A stretch of 64,000 nucleotides of DNA from Mangrovicoccus sp. HB161399 (lineage in GTDB: Bacteria; Pseudomonadota; Alphaproteobacteria; Rhodobacterales; Rhodobacteraceae), in assembly GCF_013184745.1 (NCBI RefSeq), contig NZ_JAATVU010000008.1:62001-126000 (forward strand), written 5' to 3'. Numbering within the stretch: position 1 is the first letter of the stretch; each line of letters opens with the position of its first letter. Made by a program: the position numbers and the translations under genes. Positions 37,096 through 45,716 of the stretch are shown one piece after another. The notes beneath the pieces were generated by a model. It did not search any database, was not told the origin of the DNA, and worked only from the letters and a program-made list of their open reading frames with translations.

Positions 37096-39498
37096 ATGAC
37101 CGGACCCTCCTCCCCCCTTCCACGGCCATTGACATGGCTGATGATCCTGCTCGGTGCGCTGCTGGCGCTCGCCGGGATCGGACTCGCCGCCGGCGGCATC
37201 GTGCTGATCGCGCGCGGCGGCAGCTGGTACTACCTCCTCATGGGCGCCGCCCTCGCCCTGTCCGGCGTGCAGATCGCCCGCGGCAGGCCCTCGGGCACCG
37301 CGCTGTATGCCGCGGCCTTCGCCGCGACCGTCGCCTGGGCCTTCTTCGAGGCCGGACTGGATTTCTGGGCTCTGCATGCCCGCATCTTCGCCTGGCTCGT
37401 TGCCCTCGCGGCCGTCCTCGCGCTGCATCCGCTGACGCTGATCCGCGCCGGGCGCCAGCCGCGCGCCAAGACGTTCCTCGGCCTCGCCGCCGTGGCGGCG
37501 GCGGCGATCCTCGGCATGGGCTGGGGCATGTTCCAGCCGCATGGCCAGCACAATTTCCGCATCGCCTCCGCCGCGCCAGCCGCCGCCCCGCAGGACTGGC
37601 AAAGCTACGGCGCGACGCCCGCGGCCACCCGTTTCGCCGCCGCCGCGCAGATCACCCCCGCGACCGTCAAGGATCTGGAGGTCGCCTGGACCTTCCGCAC
37701 CGGCGACATCCCCGAAAGCCCCAATGGCGGCGGCGCCGAGGACCAGGCCACGCCCCTGATGGCGCGCGGCGACATCTTCACCTGCACGCCGCACAACACG
37801 GTCATCTCGATCGACGCGGCCACCGGCGAAGAGAACTGGCGCCATGACTTCCCGACCGACACGCGGACCTGGGTGCGTTGCCGCGGCCTCGCCTATTTCG
37901 ACGCCGACCAGCCCCTTCCCGCGCCGACCGCCGCGGGCGCAACGCCGGTCGCCCCGGTCTCCATTCCTGCGGACGCGGCCTGCCGACAGCGCATCTTCAT
38001 GAACACGATCGACGCCGTGCTGGTGGCGCTCGACGCGGAAACCGGCGAGCTGTGCGAAGATTTCGGCACCGGCGGCAAGGTCGATCTCAAGCAGGGGCTG
38101 GGCGATGCGCAGGCGCCGCTCTATTCGCTGACCTCGCCGCCGCTTCTGGCAGGCACCACCGTGGTCGTCGGCGGCCGCGTGGCCGACAACGTCGCGCTCG
38201 ACATGCCGGGCGGCGTGATGCGCGGCTTCGATGTCGTCACCGGCGGGATGAAATGGGCCTTCGACCCGGGCAACCCGCAGGACCGCAGCGCCCCCGCGCC
38301 GGGCAGCGCCTTCACCCGCTCGACCCCGAATGTCTGGGCGCCGATGACCTATGATGCGGCGTCGAACACCGTGTTCATGCCGGTCGGCAACGCCGCCATC
38401 GACCTCTGGGGCGTGGAGCGCACGCCGGAGGACGAGAAATACGGCGCCTCGATGCTGGCCCTGGACGCCACCACCGGCAACGAGAAATGGGTTTACCAGA
38501 CCGTGCATCACGACCTGTGGGACTTCGACGTGCCGATGCAGCCGACGCTGATCGACTTCGAGGGCACGCCCGCGCTGGTCTTCGGCACCAAGGCGGGGCA
38601 GATCTTCGTGCTCGACCGCGCCACCGGCCGGCCGCTGACCGAGGTGACGGATGTCGATGTCAGGCCCGCCACGATCCCGGACGAGCGCTATGCGCTGAAG
38701 CAGCCGAAATCGGTGGGCATGCCGCAGATCGGCGCGCAGACCCTGACCGAAGCCGACATGTGGGGCATGACCCCCTTCGACCAGCTTATGTGCCGCATCA
38801 TCTTCAAGGGCTACCGCTACGAAGGGCTCTTCACCGCGCCCGACACGGATTACTCGCTCAGCTTCCCCGGCTCGCTCGGCGGCATGAACTGGGGCGGGCT
38901 CAGCTACGATCCGGGCACGGACACGCTCTTCGTCAACGACATGCGGCTGGGCCTCTATGTCCACATGGTGCCGCAGGACCGCAGCGCCGCCGCCTCGAAC
39001 GGCTCCGAGGCGGTGAATGCCGGCATGGGTGCCGTGCCGCTGAAGGGCACGCCCTATTCGGTGGTCAAGGACCGCTTCCTGTCGCCGCTCGGCGTGCCCT
39101 GCCAGGAGCCGCCCTTCGGCACGCTGACCGCGATCGACATGAAGACCCAGTCGGTCGCCTGGGAGGCGCCGCTGGGCACCGTGCAGGATACCGTGCTGTT
39201 CGGCCAGAAGATGCACCTGCCGATGCCCGTCGGCATGCCGACCATCGGCGGCTCGCTGTCGACCGGCGGCGGCCTGGTGTTCTTCGCCGCGACCCAGGAC
39301 AACTACCTGCGCGCCTTCGACCGCGCCACCGGCAAGGAGGTCTGGAAGGCCCGCCTGCCCGTGGGCAGCCAGGGGACGCCGATCTCCTATGTCTCGCCGG
39401 AAGACGGGCGGCAGTATGTCGTCATCTCCGCGGGCGGCGCACGCCAGTCGCCTGACCGCGGCGACTACCTGATCGCCTACGCCCTGCCGGAAGGCTGA
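37096..39498 (+). CDS. Membrane-bound PQQ-dependent dehydrogenase, glucose/quinate/shikimate family
   Basis: Protein of 800 residues with an N-terminal anchor of about five membrane helices (first: LTWLMILLGALLALAGIGLAAGG) followed by a periplasmic eight-bladed quinoprotein propeller. Family features are GGSWYYLLMGAAL, TCTPHNTVISIDAATGEENW, HHDLWDFDVPMQPTLID and GPSLSTGGG-like text (IGGSLSTGGGLVFFAATQDN). It oxidises a polyol or hydroxy acid and passes electrons to ubiquinone. The substrate (glucose, quinate, shikimate or other) cannot be separated from sequence alone; the aromatic-catabolism neighbourhood makes quinate or shikimate attractive. No PQQ synthesis genes are in the window. Start chosen from the promoter position and alignment with the family N-terminus. 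Confidence 0.92.
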   Translation: MTGPSSPLPRPLTWLMILLGALLALAGIGLAAGGIVLIARGGSWYYLLMGAALALSGVQIARGRPSGTALYAAAFAATVAWAFFEAGLDFWALHARIFAWLVALAAVLALHPLTLIRAGRQPRAKTFLGLAAVAAAAILGMGWGMFQPHGQHNFRIASAAPAAAPQDWQSYGATPAATRFAAAAQITPATVKDLEVAWTFRTGDIPESPNGGGAEDQATPLMARGDIFTCTPHNTVISIDAATGEENWRHDFPTDTRTWVRCRGLAYFDADQPLPAPTAAGATPVAPVSIPADAACRQRIFMNTIDAVLVALDAETGELCEDFGTGGKVDLKQGLGDAQAPLYSLTSPPLLAGTTVVVGGRVADNVALDMPGGVMRGFDVVTGGMKWAFDPGNPQDRSAPAPGSAFTRSTPNVWAPMTYDAASNTVFMPVGNAAIDLWGVERTPEDEKYGASMLALDATTGNEKWVYQTVHHDLWDFDVPMQPTLIDFEGTPALVFGTKAGQIFVLDRATGRPLTEVTDVDVRPATIPDERYALKQPKSVGMPQIGAQTLTEADMWGMTPFDQLMCRIIFKGYRYEGLFTAPDTDYSLSFPGSLGGMNWGGLSYDPGTDTLFVNDMRLGLYVHMVPQDRSAAASNGSEAVNAGMGAVPLKGTPYSVVKDRFLSPLGVPCQEPPFGTLTAIDMKTQSVAWEAPLGTVQDTVLFGQKMHLPMPVGMPTIGGSLSTGGGLVFFAATQDNYLRAFDRATGKEVWKARLPVGSQGTPISYVSPEDGRQYVVISAGGARQSPDRGDYLIAYALPEG

Positions 39499-39534
39499 GC
39501 CGCGGCCGACCGAGGCGGACCACGGTCCGCCGGG

Positions 39535-39563
39535 CGGCCCTCCGGGCATCCGGGGGGCCGTTT
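39535..39563 (+). terminator. Hairpin followed by T-rich tract after the PQQ dehydrogenase gene
   Basis: CGGCCCTCCGG (39535-39545), a GCAT loop and CCGGGGGGCCG (39550-39560), followed by TTTGCCTTT. The best-formed intrinsic terminator in the window. Confidence 0.7.
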
Positions 39564-39584
39564 GCCTTTGCGGGAGATCGCCTG

Positions 39585-40496
39585 CTAGCTGCCGAAATCG
39601 AACGCCCCCGCATCGCGGATGAAGGCCTCGAAGAACTCGGTGAAGGTCGCGACCAAGGGCGGCAGCGCCTCGTAGGGCGGGTAGTAGAGCATCAGGTGCA
39701 GCGGCGCGACCTCCCAGTCCGGCAGCACCTCCACGACCTCGCCGCGCGACAGCGCCTCCTGCACCAGGAAGCGCGGCAGGCAGACCATCCCGTCGCCCGC
39801 CGCCGCCAGCGCCAGCAGCAGCTCGCCGTTGTTCGTGACCACCTCCGTGCCCGCCCGCACGCTGCGGCTGGCGCCCGCGCGGCTCAGCGCCCAGGTCTCC
39901 GGCGCGGCGCCGGTGCCGTAGGACAGGCAATGCGCCGGGTCGAGCCCGTCCGGCCCCTGCGGCGCCGGGATCCGCTCGAACAGCGCCGGGGCGGCCACCA
40001 CCGCGCGCGGCACCAGGCAGATCCGCCGCCAGATCGTCGACTTGTCTGCGGGCGGTCCGGAAATCCGGATCGCCAGGTCGCAGCTGCCCGCCACGATGTC
40101 CACCAGCGCATCGGTCAGCTGCAGCTCGAGCTGGATGCGCGGATAGGCCAGGCGGAACCGGTGCAGCAGCCCCGGCAGCAGCCGCATGCCCAGCGACAGC
40201 GGCGCGTTGACCGAAAGCCGCCCCTGGTCGGGACGGGCCGCGCGGCTGATCTCCTCGGTGATGCGGTCGAAATCCTCCACCACCGGACGGTATCGCGCCG
40301 CCACCACCGCCCCCGCCCCGGTCAGCGAGACCTGCCGCGTGGTGCGCAGGAGCAGCTGCTGGCCCAGATCCTCTTCCAGCTGGGCGACGATGCGGGTGAT
40401 CGAGGCGGGCGTCATCCGCAGGCTCCGCGCCGCCCCGGCGAAGCTGCCCCGCTCCACCACCTCGAGAAAGACGCGGACGGGCTTCAGGCTCTGCAT
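39585..40496 (-). CDS. LysR-family transcriptional regulator
   Basis: Regulator of 303 residues with an N-terminal winged HTH (FLEVVERGSFAGAARSLRMTPASITRIVAQLEEDLGQQLLLRTTR) and a periplasmic-binding-like co-inducer domain from about residue 90. It is divergent from the extradiol dioxygenase gene over 116 A+T-rich bases, the classical arrangement for activation of the neighbour and self-repression. The co-inducer is unknown; a quinone or hydroquinone is likely from context. Confidence 0.92.
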   Translation of the reverse strand: MQSLKPVRVFLEVVERGSFAGAARSLRMTPASITRIVAQLEEDLGQQLLLRTTRQVSLTGAGAVVAARYRPVVEDFDRITEEISRAARPDQGRLSVNAPLSLGMRLLPGLLHRFRLAYPRIQLELQLTDALVDIVAGSCDLAIRISGPPADKSTIWRRICLVPRAVVAAPALFERIPAPQGPDGLDPAHCLSYGTGAAPETWALSRAGASRSVRAGTEVVTNNGELLLALAAAGDGMVCLPRFLVQEALSRGEVVEVLPDWEVAPLHLMLYYPPYEALPPLVATFTEFFEAFIRDAGAFDFGS

Positions 40497-40612
40497 GGCG
40501 CCTCATTATGTCGATCTATATTAACAGTAAATGCCATAATCTTTCTATTTTTTGCAAGTCTTGTTGCCACTATCTTGGGTCCAAGACAGCCACCATGGCG
40601 ATGGAGAACAAG
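40497..40612. promoter_or_regulatory. Divergent LysR/dioxygenase promoter region
   Basis: A+T-rich patch in an otherwise G+C-rich window. The inverted repeat ATTATG (40505-40510) and CATAAT (40535-40540), 24 bases apart, is a candidate LysR-type contact region. The ATG at 40613 has GGAG five bases upstream and fixes the dioxygenase start. Confidence 0.45.
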
Positions 40613-41545
40613 ATGATCAACCAAATCAAGGGCCTGCACCACGTCACCTCGATGGCGGCGGATGCCGGGCAGAACAACGCCTTCTTCACCGGAACGCTCG
40701 GCCTGCGCCGCGTGAAGAAAACCGTCAACTTCGACGCGCCCGAGGTCTACCACCTCTATTACGGCGACGAGACCGGCACCCCGGGCTCGGTGATGACCTA
40801 TTTCCCCTTCGGCCGGATGCCCCGCGGCCGCCGCGGCACCGGCGAGGTCGGCGTGACCGAATTCGCCGTGCCCGAGGGCGCGCTGCCCTGGTGGAAGGAG
40901 CGGCTCGCCGCGCAGGGCGTCTCCGGGCTGGCCGAAGGCCGCAGCTTCGGCGAGGCACGGCTTGACTTCGCGGGTCCCGACGGCGACAGCTTCGCGCTCG
41001 TCGAATCCGCGGCGCGCGGACGCACGCCCTGGACCGGGGCCGGCGTGCCGGAAGATGCCGGAGTCCTCGGCTTCCGCGGCGCCCGCATGCGGCTGCGCGA
41101 TGCCGGAGCCACGGCCGAGCTGCTGGGCTTCATGGGCTACAGCCGGGACGACAGCGACGGTGCGGTCACCCGCTACCGGATCGAGGGCGGCAACGCGGCC
41201 GACACGATCGACATCGAGGAACTGCCCGGGGCAGGCGCCGCCGCGCAGGGCGCGGGCTCGGTGCACCACATCGCCTTCGCGGTGGAGAACCGCGCGGCCC
41301 AGCTCGAGGTGCGCAAGGCGCTGATGGATACCGGCTACCAGGTGACCCCGGTGATCGACCGCGACTATTTCTGGGCGATCTACTTCCGCACCCCCGGCGG
41401 CGTGCTGTTCGAGATCGCCACCAACGAGCCCGGCTTCGACCGCGACGAGGACACCGCGCATCTCGGCGAGGCGCTGAAGCTGCCCACCCGCTACGAGCCC
41501 CTGCGCGGGAAGATCGAGGCGCTGCTGCCCGAGATCGCCGCCTGA
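40613..41545 (+). CDS. Ring-cleaving extradiol dioxygenase, MhqO/MhqA (hydroquinone) type
   Basis: VOC-fold protein of 310 residues made of two glyoxalase-like halves. N-terminal features are KGLHHVTSMAADAGQNNAFF and LGLRRVKKTVNFD, then YHLYYGDETGTPGSVMTYFP. The second half has GSVHHIAFAVEN and IYFRTPGGVLFEIATN; the two His (first and second VOC halves) and the late Glu form the Fe(II) site. Proteins of this class cleave or detoxify hydroquinones and quinones. It is co-directional with an alpha/beta hydrolase gene 11 bp downstream, as in mhq loci. The start at 40613 has GGAG upstream and matches the family length; the longer frame from 40508 adds Cys-rich non-conserved residues. Confidence 0.9.
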   Translation: MINQIKGLHHVTSMAADAGQNNAFFTGTLGLRRVKKTVNFDAPEVYHLYYGDETGTPGSVMTYFPFGRMPRGRRGTGEVGVTEFAVPEGALPWWKERLAAQGVSGLAEGRSFGEARLDFAGPDGDSFALVESAARGRTPWTGAGVPEDAGVLGFRGARMRLRDAGATAELLGFMGYSRDDSDGAVTRYRIEGGNAADTIDIEELPGAGAAAQGAGSVHHIAFAVENRAAQLEVRKALMDTGYQVTPVIDRDYFWAIYFRTPGGVLFEIATNEPGFDRDEDTAHLGEALKLPTRYEPLRGKIEALLPEIAA

Positions 41546-41556
41546 GGAGAGCTGCC

Positions 41557-42159
41557 ATGACCGCAACAGGCTATCACGCAAGAACCAGCGCCCCCGCGGA
41601 GGGGGCGCCGCTGATCTTCGCCTTCCACGGCACCGGCGGCGACGAGTCCCAGCTCTTCGGGCTCGCGCAGCAGCTGGTTCCCGGAGCGGGCGTGGTCTCG
41701 CCGCGCGGCGACGTCTCCGAACACGGCGCCGCGCGGTTCTTCCGCCGCACCGGCGAGGGCGTCTACGACATGGAGGACCTCGCGCTGCGCACCGGGCGGA
41801 TGGCGGCCTTCATCGCCGCCCGCAAGGCGGAGCATCCCGGCGCACCCGCCTATGGCTTCGGCTATTCCAACGGCGCCAACATCCTCGCCTCGGTGATGAT
41901 GGCCCATCCCGGGCTGTTCGAGCGGGTCGGACTGCTGCACCCGCTGATCCCCTGGAGCCCGGCGCCCGCGGCGCTGGACGGCCGCCGGGTCCTGATCACT
42001 GCCGGGCGGCGCGACCCGATCGGCCCCTGGCCACTCACCGAAGCGCTGATCGGATGGGCGCAGGGCCAGGGCGCGCATGTCGAGACCGAGATCCATGACG
42101 GCGGGCACGAACTGCGCCCCTCCGAGATCGCGGCGCTGTCGCGGCTGATGGCCGACTGA
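41557..42159 (+). CDS. Phospholipase/carboxylesterase-type alpha/beta hydrolase (MhqD-like)
   Basis: Small serine hydrolase of 200 residues: oxyanion-hole text FAFHGTGGDESQL, nucleophile Ser in GFGYSNGAN, Asp in AGRRDPIGP and His in DGGHEL complete the triad. AGGAGAG lies upstream of the ATG. It pairs with the dioxygenase gene, as MhqD with MhqO, and probably hydrolyses an ester or the ring-cleavage product (inference). A perfect hairpin follows within a few bases of the stop. Confidence 0.9.
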   Translation: MTATGYHARTSAPAEGAPLIFAFHGTGGDESQLFGLAQQLVPGAGVVSPRGDVSEHGAARFFRRTGEGVYDMEDLALRTGRMAAFIAARKAEHPGAPAYGFGYSNGANILASVMMAHPGLFERVGLLHPLIPWSPAPAALDGRRVLITAGRRDPIGPWPLTEALIGWAQGQGAHVETEIHDGGHELRPSEIAALSRLMAD

Positions 42160-42162
42160 ACG

Positions 42163-42190
42163 GCGCGCCGGGCGCCCCTGCCCGGCGCGC
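42163..42190 (+). terminator. Hairpin after the esterase gene
   Basis: Perfect 11-bp stem (GCGCGCCGGGC with GCCCGGCGCGC) around a 6-base loop, 4 bp after the stop codon. No T-run. Confidence 0.55.
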
Positions 42191-42542
42191 GGATCTTGCC
42201 GGCCCGCGATGGCTTCGCGGCCGGCCTGTGCCCCGCGGACCCGTCAATGGGCTCCGCCGGCACAGGCATCCTGCCCGGAGCCAAGGCCGGCCTGCACCCG
42301 GCGCCGCCCGCAGGTCACGCCGCCGCAGCACAGCATGAGGCCTCCCGGCAATGCCCAGAGTTCTTCGCGCCGAGACGGCGGCGGGCACGGCCTTGCCCAG
42401 GAAAGCAGGGCGCAGGAGGGCGGCCCCGGCATGGCGCCGCAACCCGCCGTTCCGCCCTGCGCCCCAGGTGCCGCGCGGCAGAGCGGTGCCCAGCTTGCGC
42501 CGAGGCGTCCCTGCGGCCGCCGGACCGGCCCGGGCGGCCCTG
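42191..42542. other. 0.35 kb intergenic region between convergent units
   Basis: Separates the rightward esterase gene from the leftward mutarotase gene. Frames on both strands overlap and are Arg/Pro-rich. I see no gene or RNA. Confidence 0.5.
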
Positions 42543-42872
42543 CTAGTCGAGATGGAACACCTCTTCCATCGCGGCCCACCATTCGCCCTCGGCACGGCTT
42601 TCCAGCGGGCGCTGCATCGGACCGCAGAGCTTCCACCAGTCGCGGGTCACAGGGTCGGCGGCAATCGCGGCATTGTCCGCCCCGAAATCCGAGCCGCGGT
42701 ATTCCCAGTAGCCGAACAGCAGCATCTCGGGCTCGCGCAGGAAGATCGTGTAATTCGCGATGTGCGAGGCACGCAGCCGCTCCAGCACGCCCGGCCAGGC
42801 CTCGGCATGGAGCCGCCGGTATTCCTCCACATGCTCCGGCGCGAGGCCGATCACCATCCCCATCCTCTGCAT
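42543..42872 (-). CDS. L-rhamnose mutarotase family protein
   Basis: Protein of 109 residues of the RhaM dimeric ferredoxin-like fold: MGMVIGLAPEHVEEYRRLHA, WPGVLERLRASHIANYTIFL and LLFGYWEY. It interconverts alpha and beta anomers of a 6-deoxysugar or related aldose, supplying the correct anomer to an aldose dehydrogenase. The ATG at 42872 follows GGGAGG; the longer open frame upstream overlaps the lactonase gene out of frame. It starts one base beyond the lactonase stop, so the two are co-transcribed. L-fucose is as likely as L-rhamnose given the neighbours. Confidence 0.9.
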   Translation of the reverse strand: MQRMGMVIGLAPEHVEEYRRLHAEAWPGVLERLRASHIANYTIFLREPEMLLFGYWEYRGSDFGADNAAIAADPVTRDWWKLCGPMQRPLESRAEGEWWAAMEEVFHLD

Positions 42873-42873
42873 C

Positions 42874-43701
42874 TCAGTCCTCCCCGATGCCGTAGAACCG
42901 TGCCGCCGTGCCGCCGAACAGCGCAGCGCGCTCGTCCGGGCCGAGCCCGGATGCCAGATCTGCCGCTGCGGCATGCCAATCCGCGTAGCCGCCGGCCAGT
43001 TCCAGCACCGGCCAGTCGCTGCCCCACATCACCCGCTCGGCGCCGAAACAGCCGAGCACATGGGAGAAGACCTCGCGGAAGCTCCCGGCCGACCAGCCAG
43101 GCCCCCATTCCGTCGCCAGACCCGAGAGCTTGCAGAAGACCTGGGGATGCGCGGCCAGCGCCGCCATGCCCGCGCGCCAGTCCGCACCCGGGTCGCTGCC
43201 GTCGAAGACCGGCTTGGCGCAGTGGTCGATCACCAGCGGCAGCTCCGGCAGGCGCTGCGCCAGCTCGCCGATCGCGCCGAGATGGCGCGGCGTGACCAGC
43301 GCATCCATCCGCAGCCCCGCCGCCACGGCATGGGCCAGACCGGCCAGAACCTCCGGGCGCAGGATCCACTCCGTCTCGGCAATGTCCTGCAGCATCGGCC
43401 GGATGCCCCTGAGCCGCGGATGCGCCAGCCGGGCCAGCTGCGCCGGCACGTCGCCCCCGAGATCGATCCAGCCGACCACGGCGCGGATCGACGGGCAGCC
43501 ATCGGCCAGCGACAGCAGGAATTCCGTCTCCGCCAGCGTCGGCGCCGCCTGCACCGCCACGGTCCCGGTCACGCCAGCGGCGCGGGCCAGCGGCGCCAGG
43601 TCCTCGGGCAGGAAGTCCCGCCGGATCGCGGCGACGCTGTCATCCATCCAGGAATAATCCCCGCGGCCGATCCGCCAGAAATGCTGATGTGCGTCGATCA
43701 C
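42874..43701 (-). CDS. Amidohydrolase-family sugar lactonase (L-fuconolactonase/rhamnonolactonase type)
   Basis: Protein of 275 residues of the amidohydrolase_2 family: MIDAHQHFWRIGRGDYSWM (metal-site HxH region), LPLVIDHCAKP and MWGSDWPVLELAGGYADW (metal Asp). These proteins hydrolyse aldonolactones made by aldose dehydrogenases. It is divergent from the aldo/keto reductase gene that would produce the lactone and is followed by the mutarotase gene. A candidate GntR operator lies in the 101-bp divergent gap. Confidence 0.9.
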   Translation of the reverse strand: MIDAHQHFWRIGRGDYSWMDDSVAAIRRDFLPEDLAPLARAAGVTGTVAVQAAPTLAETEFLLSLADGCPSIRAVVGWIDLGGDVPAQLARLAHPRLRGIRPMLQDIAETEWILRPEVLAGLAHAVAAGLRMDALVTPRHLGAIGELAQRLPELPLVIDHCAKPVFDGSDPGADWRAGMAALAAHPQVFCKLSGLATEWGPGWSAGSFREVFSHVLGCFGAERVMWGSDWPVLELAGGYADWHAAAADLASGLGPDERAALFGGTAARFYGIGED

Positions 43702-43724
43702 CGCGGAATCCCCTCTTGCCAGCG

Positions 43725-43742
43725 ATTTGTACTAAATAATAA
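43725..43742. promoter_or_regulatory. Candidate GntR operator ATTTGTACTAAATAATAA
   Basis: Located between the divergent lactonase and aldo/keto reductase genes. Matches ATTTGTACGAAATCATAA in the regulator/ABC permease divergent region in 16 of 18 positions. The core ATTT-N5-AAAT is symmetric. Confidence 0.65.
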
Positions 43743-43802
43743 CGTACACCGCAGAGACGCCGTCAACCGGCAATTCCGCCGGGAGGGCGCAGGGAGGCCG
43801 AC

Positions 43803-44768
43803 ATGAAGACCCGCCGCATCGGACGGACCGGGCTGGAGGTGACCGAGATCGCCTTCGGCTGCGCCAGCATCGGAAATCTCTACCGCGAGACCACGGAGGC
43901 GGAGGCCGCCGCCGTGCTCGACGCCGCCTGGGGGGCCGGCATCCGCTATTTCGACACTGCGCCGCATTACGGCCGCGGCCTCTCGGAACTGCGGCTGGGC
44001 CGGTTCCTCGCCGGCAGGCCCGGCACCGTGGTCTCCACCAAGGCCGGACGGCTGCTGTCGCCCGCAAGGGCGCCGATCGACGAGGCCGACGGCTATGTCC
44101 GTCCGGCGCAGAACGACATGCGCTACGACTATTCCGGCGACGGGATCGAGGAGAGCCTGGAGCAGAGCTGCGAACGGCTCGGGCGGAGCGGCATCGACAT
44201 CCTCTATGTCCACGACATCGGCGAGTACACCCATGGCCCGGCCAATGCCGCGCATATGGAGGCCTTCCTCGGCTCGGGCTATGCGCGGCTGCGGCGGCTG
44301 AAGGAGCAGGGGCGGATCCATGCCTTCGGGCTGGGCGTGAACGAGAACGAGATCTGCCTCGCGGTGATGCGCGAAGCCGGGCCGCTCGACGTCATCCTGC
44401 TGGCCGGGCGGCTGACCCTGCTCGACCGCTCCGCGGAGGCCGGACTAGTCCCGGCCTGCCGCGAGGCCGGCACCAGCCTGGTGCTGGGCGGCGTGTTCAA
44501 TTCGGGCATCCTCGCCACAGGCCCGGTGCCGGGGGCCACCTACGACTACGGGCCTGCGCCGCAGGAGGTGCTGGACCGCGTGGCGGCGCTGCAGGCGCGG
44601 GCCGAAGCGGAGGGGCTGCCGCTGGCCACCGCCGCGCTGCATTTCGCGCTGCGCCATCCGGCGGCAGCCTCCGTGCTGCTCGGAACGGCGAAACCGTCGA
44701 GCCTGCAGCGCAATCTCGACGCGCTGGCGGCGGCCTTTCCGGCGGATGCGGAGGCGCTGCTGGCCTGA
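43803..44768 (+). CDS. Aldo/keto reductase, L-fucose (D-threo-aldose) dehydrogenase type
   Basis: TIM-barrel oxidoreductase of 321 residues that oxidises the C1 of a sugar to its lactone with NAD(P)+. The tetrad is visible: Asp and Tyr in YFDTAPHYGRGLSE, Lys in VVSTKAGR and His in ILYVHDIGEY. FGCASIGNLYRETTEAEA is typical of the D-threo-aldose dehydrogenase branch. AGGGAGG precedes the start. Upstream and divergent is the lactonase gene that would take the product. Substrate by family: L-fucose, L-galactose or D-arabinose. Confidence 0.88.
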   Translation: MKTRRIGRTGLEVTEIAFGCASIGNLYRETTEAEAAAVLDAAWGAGIRYFDTAPHYGRGLSELRLGRFLAGRPGTVVSTKAGRLLSPARAPIDEADGYVRPAQNDMRYDYSGDGIEESLEQSCERLGRSGIDILYVHDIGEYTHGPANAAHMEAFLGSGYARLRRLKEQGRIHAFGLGVNENEICLAVMREAGPLDVILLAGRLTLLDRSAEAGLVPACREAGTSLVLGGVFNSGILATGPVPGATYDYGPAPQEVLDRVAALQARAEAEGLPLATAALHFALRHPAAASVLLGTAKPSSLQRNLDALAAAFPADAEALLA

Positions 44769-44771
44769 GCG

Positions 44772-45674
44772 TCAGGCCAGCTCGTGATGGCGCAGCGAGG
44801 ACAGCAGCGTCGTCTTCGAGGTGCGCAGGTGGCGTTTCGCGGCCTCCTGCGCTGCCTCGGCATCGCGCGCCTCCAGCGCGTCGATGATCGCCAGGTGCTC
44901 GCCGATGGCGGCGGCGTTGCGGGCCTTCTCCTCGGTCTTGTCCCACATGTAGTGGTAGTGGAAGATCAGCGAGATGACCTTCTGGAACTCCGCGGTGAAG
45001 CGGTTCTTCACCACCGAGCTGATCGCCTGGTGGAAGCGTTCGTCGAGCTTCGAGAACTCGTGGAAATCGGTCTCGATCTCGCGCTGCAGCCGCAGATGGG
45101 CCTCGCGCAGCGCGGCCAGCGCCGCCCAGACCGGGTGATCCACAGGCGCCTCGGCCACCCGCGCCACGGCGTTCAGCTCCAGCACGCAGCGGAAATCCGA
45201 CAGCTCGATGGCGAAGTCGCGGGTGAAGCCCAGCAGCATCCACCCCCCCTGCGGCCGCCGCGACACCAGGCCGAAACGGCTGAGCCCGGCGAGGAACTCC
45301 TTCAGCTCGTGCTGCGGGACGCCGAAATTGCGCGACAGTTCCGCCACCGAAAGCGGCGTTCCCGCCGGCACGTCGAAGCGCAGCACCCAGTCCAGGAAGC
45401 GCTGCTCCAGGTCGCCCGTGCCGCCCGCCTGCTTCTGCACGTCGATCCGGTCCGAGGCCCGCGGCGCGCGCAGCAGCAGCTTCTCCCGGCCCGACCAGGC
45501 CAGCAGCTCCTCTTCCTCCATCCGCGCCAGGCAGCGGCGGATGATCGTGCGGCTGACCCCGGCAAGCTCCGCCAGGCGGGTTTCGGACGGCATGGCGGCA
45601 GAGGGCGGCAGCGTCCCGCAATAATCGAGGATTTGGTTGTAGGCCTCGCGGAACCGCGTGTCGCTGCGTGCCAT
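44772..45674 (-). CDS. GntR/FadR-type regulator with duplicated winged-helix domain
   Basis: Protein of 300 residues. The first DNA-binding domain (about 8-68) has MPSETRLAELAGVSRTIIRR and LARMEEEELLAWSG. A second wHTH-like stretch (about 88-145) reads EQRFLDWVLRFDVPAGTPLS then VAELSRNFGVPQHELKEFLA. A C-terminal FCD ligand domain follows, with its metal His residues (DERFHQAIS, FHYHYMWD, GEHLAIIDALEARD). The ATG has AAGGAGA upstream. It is divergent from the ABC permease gene and convergent with the aldose dehydrogenase gene. Paired candidate operators suggest that it represses both divergent units and is induced by a sugar acid. Confidence 0.88.
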   Translation of the reverse strand: MARSDTRFREAYNQILDYCGTLPPSAAMPSETRLAELAGVSRTIIRRCLARMEEEELLAWSGREKLLLRAPRASDRIDVQKQAGGTGDLEQRFLDWVLRFDVPAGTPLSVAELSRNFGVPQHELKEFLAGLSRFGLVSRRPQGGWMLLGFTRDFAIELSDFRCVLELNAVARVAEAPVDHPVWAALAALREAHLRLQREIETDFHEFSKLDERFHQAISSVVKNRFTAEFQKVISLIFHYHYMWDKTEEKARNAAAIGEHLAIIDALEARDAEAAQEAAKRHLRTSKTTLLSSLRHHELA

Positions 45675-45716
45675 GGTCGTCTCCTTCTGCTGTCCCGCGG
45701 AGCCCCGCGGAACGGT

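Noticed and set aside
36160-40506. Very long minus-strand open frame (over 1,400 codons) opposite the CoxG fusion, PQQ dehydrogenase and LysR genes
   Set aside because: It is the complement of well-supported genes in G+C-rich DNA where antisense stops are rare. Its translation is Arg/Gly/Ala-rich with no domain except where it passes over the true LysR gene.
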